A stretch of 64,000 nt of DNA from Ophiobolus disseminans (Eukaryota > Ascomycota > Dothideomycetes > Pleosporales > Phaeosphaeriaceae), in NCBI GenBank assembly GCA_010093685.1, contig MU006222.1:1096147-1160146 (forward strand), in the 5' to 3' direction. The notes beneath the pieces are model-generated. The model was not told the DNA's origin. It made no database searches and was given only the letters and a program-made list of their open reading frames with translations. The translations under genes and the position numbers were made by a program. Position 1 is the stretch's first letter; the number at the start of each line of letters is the position of its first letter. Of this stretch, positions 22,001 through 32,719 are shown piece by piece.

Positions 22001-22142
22001 GATTGAGTTTGACGATGAAGCTGAAGCGAGGCGGTTTGCGGTGCAGTGGCATAGACGTGTGTTGCCGGATCTGATGAGGGGCGATAGGACGTGGAAGGAT
22101 TATGAGGAGGTGCGCATGTGTAATTGTGAGTTTTTGTGGTGA
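19029..22142 (+). CDS. Large conserved-looking protein, predicted mitochondrial
   Basis: Single exon, 1037 residues from the first in-frame ATG. The N-terminus (MPPPLLSRHLRPCQPSWSAR, then HVRRASSA) is rich in Arg and Ser with no acidic residue, a typical mitochondrial presequence with an RRAS cleavage-like site. A disordered stretch follows, then a coiled coil (LAAVQRQIQQLFEQIRMIQETLAEK). A helical domain spans about residues 270-520 and a disordered linker runs to about 690. A C-terminal domain begins at LLEELFPEANTPPPSRYVEK and contains ITVLQLEHCSTELTEIDFRR and a FYYVFFKTPESAYAYQN segment that could be an RNA-binding-like fold. I do not know a named family. A role in mitochondrial gene expression is a guess from the architecture. 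The gene is divergent from the AAA ATPase. Confidence 0.75.
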   Translation: MPPPLLSRHLRPCQPSWSARHVRRASSAHVTSPPASDDKPGSKSADGDIEAKSHRGGWWRAAMASVSSFGSRTGPSELPSSSSPVASISHTKVPTTASATPAARKEPQTAPQTTSLDEGVVGEPWEGNPPVRHVGFGKSLPRRKSQAVSLLDTNSSIVGQTRQTSSRPSVESTNAAQGNGLAAVQRQIQQLFEQIRMIQETLAEKTAKPPPLVQLETRAVTSKPSLPSPPTHTSPSFQHIVHDHPGIAQSRSRSRSADVLQRARSAYRSSTIMLVRAANDIENHMPNMGASIASLLRKRLAIIARETIAERDIYMMKNLYQYKKADPYRLVREELSFLEQAESTYEAMIVRYVAVARDLEQVASSAVNPVTTKIHCQLKSLVDEAKSRSNWKLRLILKPYQEHGDDRISTSRQASSNHNKDVAIPAVQRRSIGLPRLNRGYRLSISTLAGIAQDLERITSPTSMGLARKVWDRLYAIEEDARLDNDKRMLHHMEGIRKYDRALNQSRMFETTHSPATSTTPMPTAEHAGRATTSTLPWSPPGTGSQTPLPFPRQVKKGGTEQKGVIDGSASRISPGNDRSRPSREDVVKKSKDDGRSTRRPNMNEGKLNRAGVSGNTATAIPRSSTPGHSEVPDTKQSQATSNHSDEISEQSLLEELFPEANTPPPSRYVEKRDQYSKLDLPEADSLVRRNIVERPKTFKEQVVESFQNRGEKITVLQLEHCSTELTEIDFRRLIPKGKHIEAWNRDGEFYKIIPGRDPLSLERLPFYYVFFKTPESAYAYQNNVTRLHKLAALHQPSSIFSAVPVPRGFLEDGEDVNAITKSYLLKPTEHPTGLRMIMQPYHPALRSLIDRGGYKPIVPDVDDKGNRVYKVLLHIEGYEPSHSDLVKLLRRDAYLKGMSLNLRNESSSSVHRLRDIINLKTRTLPISTTNPRAYGEFETSNQTIRERAQPRLEFDDPHIQFMMQGDKDSDEDNAKEINQMVMNRVYNRWMIEFDDEAEARRFAVQWHRRVLPDLMRGDRTWKDYEEVRMCNCEFLW

Positions 22143-22829
22143 GATGAGAGTGTATGATAGGTATGTAGATATATGCTTGCAAATGTATATATGTAAATGT
22201 TCACTCAGGTTGTATGCGTTTTACTGGGGTTGTAAGTATCTGGTCATGTTAAGTGTGTTTGTGTTTTCCAAAGCTGGGCTTGGGTGAACTGCATCTCGTA
22301 CGCGAATTTAGATGTTTTCCTTTCGAGGTCACCAAGGTGCATTACTGTGCTGAGTCAGCTATCTGAATGCCTCGGCTTGGTGTCGCGACGCGATTTCCCT
22401 CCCACCGTGTCCCAAACATCATCGCACCAACTTCACAGTCGCAGCATGGACACGATAATTTACCAATCTCTATGTCTAGCAAAAGCTTTATTATCTATTG
22501 CTCTACAGAATGATGAACACGCCTAGAAGCATGCCAGGAGTGCCGCTGATGCTGCTGGGTCTGTTCTATCGATAGTTTGATCGGAGCGCACGATGTTAGG
22601 ATCATTCAGGAGCATACGTTCCACAAGTAACAGTTGGCAACAGCCTGTACATGGAGATTGGAGCAACGGTAATGTTATATTCAGTAAAGTTGTCCGACTC
22701 GACCACACCGCAAGCTAAACTAATGAGCAATACAGAAGACGATGCAGACAGCGCGCGGTCACATTTGCTTCTCTCCTTCCAACTCCATTCAACCTTCCAA
22801 CAGTCATAGCCCTCATCCACGTTCTTTGG
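22143..22829. other. Intergenic region
   Basis: 3' flanks of two convergent genes. Nothing recognised. Confidence 0.5.
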
Positions 22830-23148
22830 TTATGCGTTACCGACGCGGCTATTGCAAGTACAGCCTTTGCCTGTCGATAGCTTGTTGTTATCGGCGCAGA
22901 TGAACAGTGCACTCTGCTCAGCTGGACCTTCAGCGAGGAAGCGGTCCATTGGGCTGAGATTCTTCGATGGTTCGGCACGCATGGCGATGACCTGACTGTG
23001 GTACTCGCACACGACAGAGCTTGACGTGTCTGTCGTTGGTGGGAGAGACGGGCCTGTGCCTCTGCTATCATTCGTCACCATGAGTGGTGGCTCAGTGGGG
23101 TAAAGATTCTCAGTGGTTTACCTACAGAGAGCTGTTGTTCTTAGGCAT
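22830..23148 (-). CDS. Possible small two-exon gene, unknown function
   Basis: A 23-nt first exon (23148-23126, MPKNNSSL) and a second exon (23064-22830) join in frame across a 61-nt intron with GTAGGT donor and TAG acceptor. The product has 85 residues and four cysteines (VVCEYHSQ, LFICADNN and GCTCNS near the end). It has no evident signal peptide. Family not recognised. Support is limited to frame continuity and reasonable splice signals; neither the coding bias nor the start is strong. Confidence 0.35.
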
Positions 23149-24290
23149 GGTCGACGGTAGGAGAGTCTTGGAAGAGTGGGTGGCTTTTGTGCTTGAGGTG
23201 GGTGATCTGGACTGAATCTGGCGGGCGAGCGCGGGAAAAGCTTGCGGAGGTTGACTATTCGCTGAGTCAAGATGATACTGAGATTTGATCTGGGAGCGCA
23301 GCAAGACCGCCTTTTATGTGCGAATTCCTGGGACTAGAGAGATTCATGCTGCGGGCAGCTGTGCAACGATCGATAGCTCGACACCGACACATGGCTCACC
23401 TTTCGACCAATTGCGATCAGCATTGATCATGTTGCAACGTCGATACAGGACTGATGTCAGTTCTGCACGCGGATTTGCCGCTTCTAATGCAGTACCAGCT
23501 CATCAGAGATCAGGTTCACCAATCCTTCTCGGGAGGAGTATGCATACTACCGCTCACATTGGGCGTTCACCTTTTGTTCGGCTTGGCAAACCAAAAAGCG
23601 TGCAGGGGTCGTACTCATTTGACTAGCCTCTCTATGCACGAGCACGCCCGACCTTGCTGCAGATAAGTGCTTGTGGATGCACTGATCTGTCGGCTAAGCG
23701 TGGATCAGGATGCTGCTGCACTTCTGCCTCTTCCCTTCGAGATATCCAGATAGCTACAAGCACATCTCATCAAGTGAGGTTATGCCTCGCAGTGGCCGTA
23801 CAGGGGTCACAACCAGGATCGTCGGCGGGTATTGTTGTACTTCTCCGTCGAAGGGTTTGGAGGCGCACTTCCGGCCAGCGTGTGAAACAACCAACGGAGG
23901 TAAGTCGCTCATTGGGCAGTCCTCTTCTGTTCACCTTGGCAAGTGGTCAAGCCTCCTCGCTTCTGCATGCGTGAAGGACCTGCAGGCAACGAGGCAACCG
24001 GAACAAAACTCAAGTACAGCCTCGATCGAATTCTCGAAGCTGAGAGGCGGGTACCCTTTTGTTATGCTTAGCGATGACACGTTTCCCTGCGTCACCTGTT
24101 TTAGGAAGATATCATGACCCAGCCGCGCACTTTCACGTCAGCCGATTCTCTGCCTTTCTCCCCACACGAATACGCTTTTTGAGCATTCCTCATTTCTTGG
24201 ACACAGTTCTTAATCCTCGTTGTTTGATTGCACAACAACTCCGCGCACTACAAAGACTGTTACGTTGCATCAGGCTGAACTGGAGACAAC
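23149..24290. other. Intergenic region (1.1 kb)
   Basis: Promoter side of the Clr5-domain gene. Open frames here overlap one another on both strands and show no domain. No feature is supported. Confidence 0.5.
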
Positions 24291-26896
24291 ATGGCGACCT
24301 CCGCCAACCGCTGGGAGGAATTAAAGCCGGTGATCGAGAGCATCTACTTCGATCCTTCGAAGAAGCTCAGCGATGTTGTTCTGATCCTGAAGAGGGACCA
24401 CAACTTCGATGCACTGTGAGTCGCCTTAGGGTTTGTGCCAGGTTACGCGCACATCATTGACAATGGTCCAGCGAACATCAATACAAGTATCAATTCAAGA
24501 AATGGAAATGGAAGAAGAACATGTCTAGCTCGACGAAGAATATGATGGTAGAACAGATTGAGAGTAGAGCTCGGGCAGGCAAGTCCGGTACCAACATCAC
24601 TTTGCAAGGAAGAGCGGTCGAGAAACACAAGATCAGGAGACACATGAAGAACAAGGCGCGCGATGACTCGAAAGCGATGGCGTTGATGGTGCCTTCCAGC
24701 GCACGAGCGACTGGTACCACTCCCGTGTTATCATTTGCGAATAGCATGTATGCTCAACGGAGGATCATCGGCTGTCCAATGCTGACCGTTCCTACAGTTT
24801 CGTAAAATGGAACCTTCCTTTCGCAGTCATGCTCAAATCACACACGAGGCCATTCGATCATGCTTCTCCCCTTAGTTTTTCTGTTGCCACGCCTGGAAGT
24901 GATATTGCCATTGATACTCCTTCGTCCACAGGCAATACCCCGTCTCCCACTACAGCGTTGCTCGAGAAGAAAAAGAGACTTGATCGTGCCCACCTATTTG
25001 CGCAAGGACAACACGACAAGTTGCTCATGTCGATGGATGGGGACGAAAGAAGGTAACCACATCTCATCTCGCTCGAGGGGAATTATCTGATCCATGCATA
25101 GAGTAATGTCCGAATGGCTGTATCAGTACTGGTTCTTCAGCTTCAAGACTGCAAAGCATTGGGGCAAAGGACCAAGAAATTGGACGGCACAGCTTCTTGA
25201 CTTTGGTCAATTCCACAGTCAACATTCTCGCAGCCTTCCAGGAACTCCAGGAGATCACACGATTCTTACCGAAGAGTTGAGACCGAGGCCTCAGCCAGAG
25301 GGACTTTGCCGCTGGATGATTCACCTGCGAGAGGATGAATGTGATTTTAGTCTGGAAGACGAGGTGCCCACCAACCTCCAATATCAAGACCCTTATGATG
25401 AAACTACCTGGTCACCCTGGCCACATGTCCAAGAAGATTCTCCTCTTCCAGCTCGGCTTCGGGATGCCCTTGAGCACAACGACTTTAGTTCCATCGCGAT
25501 AACAAGTCTACCAGTAGCAGTGCCGGAAATTGCCCAAGCAGCACAAAGATCACCGGATGAGCTCCTTGTCGAGTCACTTGCTTTCAGCATAATGAGTCGG
25601 AACTCTGCTCAAGTCCAGAACATTACGGGACAGCTCGCGCGCAAAAGCCTCATGCCTATGTCCATTTATCCGTTCCACATGGCGACGAGCTATTTGGATG
25701 GTTACACAACATGTTGTGATATCTTTACATCGCTATTGATTTCATTTCGAGGGGCGAAGCTGCGTGAATTGTTCGTCAACGAGCTCGGTCACACCATCCT
25801 AGACAACTTGTTCATGTCTATACTGAAATCGCACTCTTCTGCGAAGCCAGTTGTTGCTGACGCTTCGCTTAAGGACACCTCACGTTTTGTGGGAGAAGAA
25901 GTCGATGTTTGCGGTCGGTGGGATGCGGACTCGCCTTGTGTGCGCCAAATATACGCAGAAGGTGTTGCTTGCATTCCCTTTGCTTGGAAACACAAGTTCT
26001 GTCACACTTCCATACAATCGGTCTGTCATTGTATCATTCTACTGTCCTCTCATACACCCATCATGGTGGAGAGTGCAAGTGGACTTTATGTTCGGCGTTG
26101 CTTCGACTGCGGCAAAAAGCTGGAACTAGGTCCACTGCACAGTCTTGTCATGACTGCATATCATCTCGCAAGCAGTGGATGTGTAGAGGAGGATCTGTTT
26201 GGGATACTTGCGTGCCTGCTCTGTCTCCTATCATGTCGTCTCGATCCTCGCACCAGTGCAAATATCTCCGTCGCCGCTCTCTTACAGACTGCTAGCGCCG
26301 ATGCCCTAGAGGTTGGGTGCGACCACGAGGAACTTACTCCCGCCCAACTTGCAAAGCGAGTCTCCGCACTCCTCGTTGCAGGTACATGGACGGAAAAGGC
26401 TCAGATGGGGTGGGAGGTGTTTTGCGGCGTCCTATGTCTTAGTGAAACTGCTGCTCACAAGTGGAAAGCAACGGCCGATGATGATCGCGAGGACGAGGAT
26501 ATTGACACTGATTTTGTGGGCACAGTCGCACATAACAGCATATTGCGACAAGTTCACTTCGAACATCATGAATTCATACCAAGCTTCCGCACACGAAAGG
26601 ATCTTGCCTCACTATGGGCATCCGTGCAAGCCGAGATTTTGTCTTACCGCAGACTAGAAAACGGTACAGATTGGATCTCACCGAGGTTTTCCATGAAGCA
26701 ACTCAAACACCAACTCGCCCAAGGCCAGCTTCTAGCCGTCGGTTATGTTGAGCAGAACCTACTGCAACCACATTGTGTTTGCGGAAACTTCAACACATCA
26801 TACATCTCGGTGTTACCTGATGCAACGGATGCCGAGCTTGGGAATGTTGAGGTCTGGGACAGAGCAACTTACGGAAGCATAAGTGATGATTTCTAG
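24291..26896 (+). CDS. Clr5-domain protein
   Basis: Four exons (24291-24415, 24472-24747, 24798-25052, 25102-26896) join in frame to give 816 residues. The N-terminal 55 residues form a Clr5 domain: WEELKPVIESIYFDPSKKLS, VVLILKRDHNFDAL, then across the first intron EHQYKYQFKKWKWKKN. In S. pombe this type of domain occurs in Clr5, a heterochromatin-related DNA-associated factor, and in many uncharacterised filamentous-fungal proteins, where it is probably DNA binding. A basic stretch follows (GRAVEKHKIRRHMKNKARD). The remaining 650 residues are helical and unassigned, with scattered Cys/His pairs (HKFCHTSIQSVCHC, RRCFDCGKK). The gene lies 720 bp upstream of an NLR-like gene in the same orientation. 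Likely nuclear; target unknown. Confidence 0.8.
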
Positions 26897-27614
26897 GGGA
26901 AGCGAAGGTAAAATATTTGACAGCAAGGAGGCAGCCACACCGCTTGAATATCGCGTTTTCATCTCCTTTACAGAATATTCCGTAGCTATGTAGAAATATA
27001 TCCCAGGGTCGCCCAAATTCCAACTTCCCTTTCCCGTGCTACACCCACCCCACATCGTGTCAACGTACCAAATGCATGCAAATGCGACAACTAGACTACA
27101 CAATCTTGTGAGCCTCTACCCTTGTCTAAGTCTCCATCCACAGCGACCAAGTATGTCGTATCATCCACAGTCAGTGCTGGTGGCTGTGTCGATGCTAGCG
27201 TGCACGAAAGTGGCTTAGACCGGATGAAGTAATCTAGGGGAGGGAAGAGCAAGAGACCTCTCCTACCCGCACATTCTACTAATGTGACGACGTCCTCGAC
27301 AACAACACGACTGATGACGGAGACGGCTCAACCCGTTGTCGTCGCTCGCCTCTCCGCCTTCGATTGTAGGATGGCGCAGCATTTGTGGGGCGTAAGCACG
27401 GTTGGAGGCTTGGAGCATCAACACCGTGCAGCGCATAGCCTTGAGCGTCTCGCGTCTGACGTGGCTTGCGTCCACCTTGCTGCATCGGCGCTTGTAGGTA
27501 CAGCCTTCTTGCACTTCCTCTATAACAGCAAGGACGGCCTCGTCCCCGCCATACGGGTCTAGGTTCCGTCCCTTCACGAAGTAGGCCTTAGCCTCGTTGG
27601 CTTTGAAGTTCACG
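26897..27614. other. Intergenic region upstream of the NLR-like gene
   Basis: No gene is assigned. A 160-codon minus-strand frame (27,263-27,745) crosses this region and overlaps exon 1 of the NLR-like gene; see the rejected list. Confidence 0.45.
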
Positions 27615-30600
27615 ATGCAGGTCGCCACACCTTCGCCTGCCGCTGACGATGAGTTAGTAGCACTGCTTTGCCCGTTGCTTCTGCTGACCACATCCACATT
27701 AGGGTGGACGAGATATTTCAGGATGCGATAAAGACCTTCGATCAAACGTTCTCAAAAGAAGACAAAGTGACATACTCGAATTTCGAAAATGTCATACAAA
27801 TGGCAGAATACGTTGAGCACGAAAGTGCACATCGTGCTGCATTCCAAAGAGGTCCAATTCAGAGATTTTGTGAAGGCACAAATCGACTATCGAAATCCTT
27901 GCAGCCTTATTTTGTCATCATTGCAACCTTTGTTCAGTCAGACCCGCGCATAGCAGGACTTATCTGGGGATCGTTCTTCCTTATTTTTCGGGTTTGTGCT
28001 GCTCTAATTTGAGGTGAGAGACGATATCTGACGATCAAACTTCAGCTCAGCGAGCACCATGCTTCATTCATGGAAAGACTGGGAGAAATTCTTACATCCA
28101 TCGCCGAGGAACTTGCCATATTTTCGATGCAAGCCAAGACGTTGGCACAGTCAACACAGCAACGGGTGCAGGACAAAACTTGCAGCACCAACACTCAGTT
28201 GTGTAAAGCGATTTCACGCTTATACGTAGATTTGATTGCCTTTTGTCAGCAAGTACGAGCCCTGTTGACTGGAAGCAGTGCGTACACAGCGGTAACGAGC
28301 ATTGAATCTGCGTCTGGTTGACATTTTCACAGAATTACGACATCGACTCAAGATCACTGCGAAACTAATGTGGAAGCCATTCGATGCTCACTTTGCCGAG
28401 TTATTGACGCAGATGCGTCACCACAAGGAGTTGCTTCAACTAGAGCTCAATGCAACCACCACCCAGGAGCTACTTGCCCGTTACAATCTCATTGATGAAG
28501 GGCTGGCGGCCGTAAAGAAAAGCGCGTCGTCACATTCGAATGGACTTGTTAGCATCTCAGACAGGATGATTCGTATGTTCTATTCGCTTTCCACTAGCGT
28601 TCATTCATTTACCTTATAGGATAGAGTCCAAAACGGCTGAACTTAAGGCTTGGCTTGATCCTCCTCAGTGGCAGAGGTCGCTGGAGACGGCTATGTCAAA
28701 GCGATGTTCAGGCACAACCACTTGGTTACTTGCATGTACGGAGTATCAGCGATGGCGTGGAAGTTTGCAGGTATTACCTGAGACATCCTCCGGTACTTCT
28801 ACAGCAGTTGTTGCAACAGGTCGTCTGCTCGTATTACAAGGTGAGCTTACTTGGTAATGGAATGTCGAGTCATGCAACTGATGAAATCTGCCAGCAAAGC
28901 CAGGTTATGGAAAAACCATTTTGTGTGCAACTATAATCGGACATTGTACATCTGCACACACTGGCGAACGAAACATCGATGCTTCGCCTCCTGATGCGTT
29001 CAATTATGGTCAAACCTCAACATCAACCGCCTTCTACTTCTTTGAGAGGCAGGCCCAATTCGAGGCGAATTCTGGTGCAGCTTTCCGAGCTATTACTGCT
29101 CAGATGCTCAACATACATCGACGGGATGGCGCAGCCATTGATTCGGCAATTCTTTTGAGAGATGGCAACGGGTCCGGTCAGACTGTAGCTTCCGATGCGG
29201 AAATCCGAGCTCTCTTGAAGTTATATTTGCATCGATGGCCCACAACAACATTGGTCTTTGATGGCGTCGATGAGTGTCTCGATTACGACATCTTTCTCCG
29301 AGAACTAAGCGAATTGGTATCTAATACCAATTGCAAGATTCTCCTAGCCTGTAGGCCTACGGTAACTGTCGGTAGCAATTTCAGAGGATTCGACTCCAGT
29401 ATTGTACAGTTGCAAGACGCCGACAACATCCGAGACATCGAGTCATACGTCCGACCTGAGATACGCAAACTGTTCTCAGCCCGCAAACTAGACAGCGACG
29501 ACTCTCTGGAAAATATCGTAGCCAGTATATGCACCCGATCTGGGTCCATGTTCCTTTGGGCCTCACTTATGATCACGTATCTGGGATCAGATTTCTTGAG
29601 TCCCCAAGACCGTCACGACGCAATCACGGAGCTCAACAAGTTCGAAGACTTGGACAGGCTTTACTCTCGCATATTGCACAGTGTCAGAAAACAATGCAAA
29701 GGTGGTAAAGCCTGGACAAACGTGCAACGGCTATTCCAGTGGGTCATAACGTCATCTCGCCCTCTACAATCCAGCGAACTCCGTACAGCACTCGCAGTTG
29801 AACAGGGAAAACCTGTATCAACCCGTCATTACCTCCCACACTTCGATTTAGCGGTGAGGAAGATGTCCGGCGCTTTGATGGAAGTAGCGCCTGATAGCAC
29901 CGTTCGGTTTATACATCTCTCCGTGTTGGAATTTCTAACTGCAGCCGTGGACCCACTAGGAGATGTTCAAAGTGGTGGTACAAGCCTCTTGAAGTACAAC
30001 GCCGGCATTTCACATTGTGTGCTTGCTTCGGCTTGCTTATCATATTTGATGCACACCTTCCCTGGTCAAGCTCTAGGGATAACCTCTCGCGAACAGGCCG
30101 AGTCTCAGAAGCTGCTCAAAAAGTACCCTTTGTCGCTATATTCGACACAGTTCTGGGCATTCCATGTGCGTGAGGCTTTCGTGCACGCTGAGCGCTTGCC
30201 TAGCCACGTATTGGCATCAAAAGAACAGCTTGTAGACATGCTTACTAGCTTCCTCTCTAACAAAAAAGCCATCACTGTATGGACCGAACTTGCCTGGACG
30301 TTCGGCTCAGCGCCCGACTTGCATGGACTTTTGAATCAAGCTGGAGAGATGCTACAAATGTTTGCGCGAGACCTTGCGCGATTGACAGATCGTTGGGGCC
30401 CAAACCTGTTGGACGCACCAAACGAGATATGGGAACCAAGTATTCCTGCCTTTATGAAATCACCATTCTGGGTGGGCACAGATGCTGCCCGGGTAACCGT
30501 CTTGGGGACCAACGTAGATCTGCCACCGACTAAGACAAGAGTTCCACTTGATCCTCTAACGATTGCTTCACAACTGTCGCTGGACGGCGAAGAGATTGGC

Positions 30601-32130
30601 ATCATCAAAGTTTGGCCTTGCTCGTATGCTACCATGAAGCGGTCGTTATGCTTAATCTAACATATCCCAGGCTATTTGCAGAGCTATATGCAACGACAGC
30701 ATCTGAATTGAGCGCTTGTAGCAAAGGATGGTACTTGAACTATACCATTACACGCACTGCAGACCAACAAAACGTCTTGTCAATGACTTTTGACCTACCG
30801 CCCAACAACGTCCTGGTTGTGGTGAAACGTGCGTCACGTTCCGATAGCGCGAAGAAGTTCACCTTCCCCATCAGCTTTTCCAACGACTTACGCCAGATTG
30901 CGGTACTCGGGATTGTCATCAGACTCCAGCCTTCGAAAGACTCTCAACACAAATTTCACTCTCAAAACATGCTCGATCTCCCATCTGCAAAGAAACGGGC
31001 TTCAGGCGTCACAAGGCCTGTCTTTTCGATGGGCATCAGAACTCTAAATCCAATCCATAACGCCGCTTTCGAACAAGACTGGTATCGAACCAAGTTCTCG
31101 CCGGACTGCAAGTACTTGCTTGCCATCAGAGGTTCCGAGGAGCCTTTCACGACTAGTAGCTTCTATCAAGAGTGGGAAATAACAGTGTACGGCGATAATA
31201 ACCAAACTGACGAGGAGCCAAACTACCAATACCTGGCCGGGCAAGCCACGCAGTCTGGCACGTCGATCGACCGCAACTTTGTGTTCCATCCGTTTGAGCC
31301 AGTTCTCGCAGTCTCGAGGCTAGGCAACGTCGTTTTATGGTTTTTCGAAGACCAACGTAAGTAACCCACAACTAGTGCCCCAAAGCACGAGCTGCGGCCG
31401 CGTCACAAATCGCAAATCGCTAACAAAGCGGCAAAAAACAGCCCCACGACTCGTGTCCGTCTTCGCAGAATCCTTCGGCGAGCTCAGCTTCTCATTATGC
31501 GGGAACTTCCTTTACGGCGAAGGCTTAGACACACGAGGCTGCATCACCATTCCCTTCTCGCGCGACCTGGGCATAAAGCCATACAGCCTCGTTCCGCACA
31601 GCACCACCACCATTGCAAACTTCACTCCCCGCCGCCCAGGCGAGCACTACGCGCAAGTCATCGCACTGGACCGCGCAACGTCCACCACTCTGCCGCTGCG
31701 CGCCGGCGAAGTGAGGCTTCGCCAGGACAAAGGAATCTCAGAAATCTCGCTACTACGCCAGACGGCGGCTGGTGTTGAACTCCAGCTTCGACGCGACGAC
31801 GGGGTTGCGAGTGAGCATAACCTCATCAGGTTACCCAGTTCCATGACGGAACAGAACTCACACTCTAGTCTGCTTGCAACGACTACGTCTGTGAATGGGA
31901 AGACGGCATTTAATCTCGTGGTCAATAAGGCGGTGCAGGACGTGTACTCTGTCAGCAAAGCGACGGAGGTGGAGTTGCCGATACTTGTTACGCGCACTGT
32001 GGAGTCGATTCCGACGGTTGTTATGAAGAGGTCGAGTCCGAGTGTAGAAGATGGGTCGGCGGGGCCGGCGAAGAGGTTGAGGGTGAAGGGTGTAGAAACG
32101 GACATGTTTGATTTATACCCCCAGGAATAG
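27615..32130 (+). CDS. NLR-like STAND NTPase (DUF7708-NACHT)
   Basis: Fungal NLR-like proteins are signal-transducing NTPases linked to non-self recognition and regulated cell death. The N-terminal part (FVQSDPRIAGLIWGSFFLIF) matches the DUF7708-type domain that precedes NACHT in many of them. The NACHT P-loop is AKPGYGKT (residues 339-346), with Ala where the first Gly is usual. Walker B is LVFDGVDEC (about 458-466). A winged-helix-like stretch follows (LYSRILHSVRK...VQRLFQWVITSSRPL). The C-terminus has weak WD/beta-propeller character (IGIIKVWP, FHPFEPVLAVSRLGNVVLWF) and ends with a basic PAKRLRVKG. Exons are 27615-27652, 27703-27991, 28046-28277, 28333-28572, 28625-28840, 28895-30623, 30671-31356 and 31442-32130, giving about 1264 residues. 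Exon 1 is inferred because the next exon has a CTGAC...TAG acceptor and no ATG. Confidence 0.82.
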
Positions 32131-32719
32131 TGACGAAGTAGAGGGGAGTAGAGGATGCATGCCTTCCCTTATAATTCTTCTTCCTAATTTTCAGAAGCTC
32201 GCCTGTGCACTGTACACTTCTCGAGAAACAAGCAACAGCCGACGAAAGGCCAGATTTTGAACAAAGCTCCATTCGTGGCGACAACGCCGGGTATTCATAA
32301 TCTCTCCCTTCTGCTAAATGAGCATAAAAGCCCTTCGATGCTCATTCACCAGGTATCTAACTCGCACACTAACCCTGATATGCCGGCGTCGTTTTGTACT
32401 GCCGAACGGTAGTCGAATTCGGCACAATGCGGAACTCGGAACGCGGAACATGGCCAACTTTAAAAACGGTTCCGCGTTCCGAACCAGCGTTTTCACCACC
32501 CACAGGATCCGGGGTGCGGGGAGCCAAGTCTGGGGAAGTCCTCACGGCCTGTAAGGACTGTTCCATCTCTTTCGGTGGGTATAACAAGCTCAGCCACCAC
32601 TGTCAAGGCAGTTGATAGCCGGATACAACGAAGAGGACGGGAATGTGGCGGCGTGGGTACTTAATGAAGACCGAATCCTGGCAATATCAATTTCAGACCC
32701 AAAGCAACTACTAAAGGCA
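32131..32719. other. Intergenic region holding a perfect inverted repeat
   Basis: Upstream of the MFS gene. It contains the 14-bp inverted repeat at 32436-32482. No gene is supported. Confidence 0.5.
32436..32482. repeat. 14-bp perfect inverted repeat with 19-bp spacer
   Basis: TCGGAACGCGGAAC (32436-32449) is mirrored by GTTCCGCGTTCCGA (32469-32482). No second copy of the arms was noticed elsewhere in the window. Could be a regulator-binding site, a hairpin, or debris of a mobile element. Confidence 0.7.

Noticed and set aside
27263..27745. 160-codon minus-strand open frame with a coding-like middle (FKANEAKAYFVKGRNLDPYG)
   Set aside because: It overlaps exon 1 and the first intron of the NLR-like gene, has no recognisable domain and no supporting splice or promoter signal. 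It remains a weak candidate for an antisense gene.
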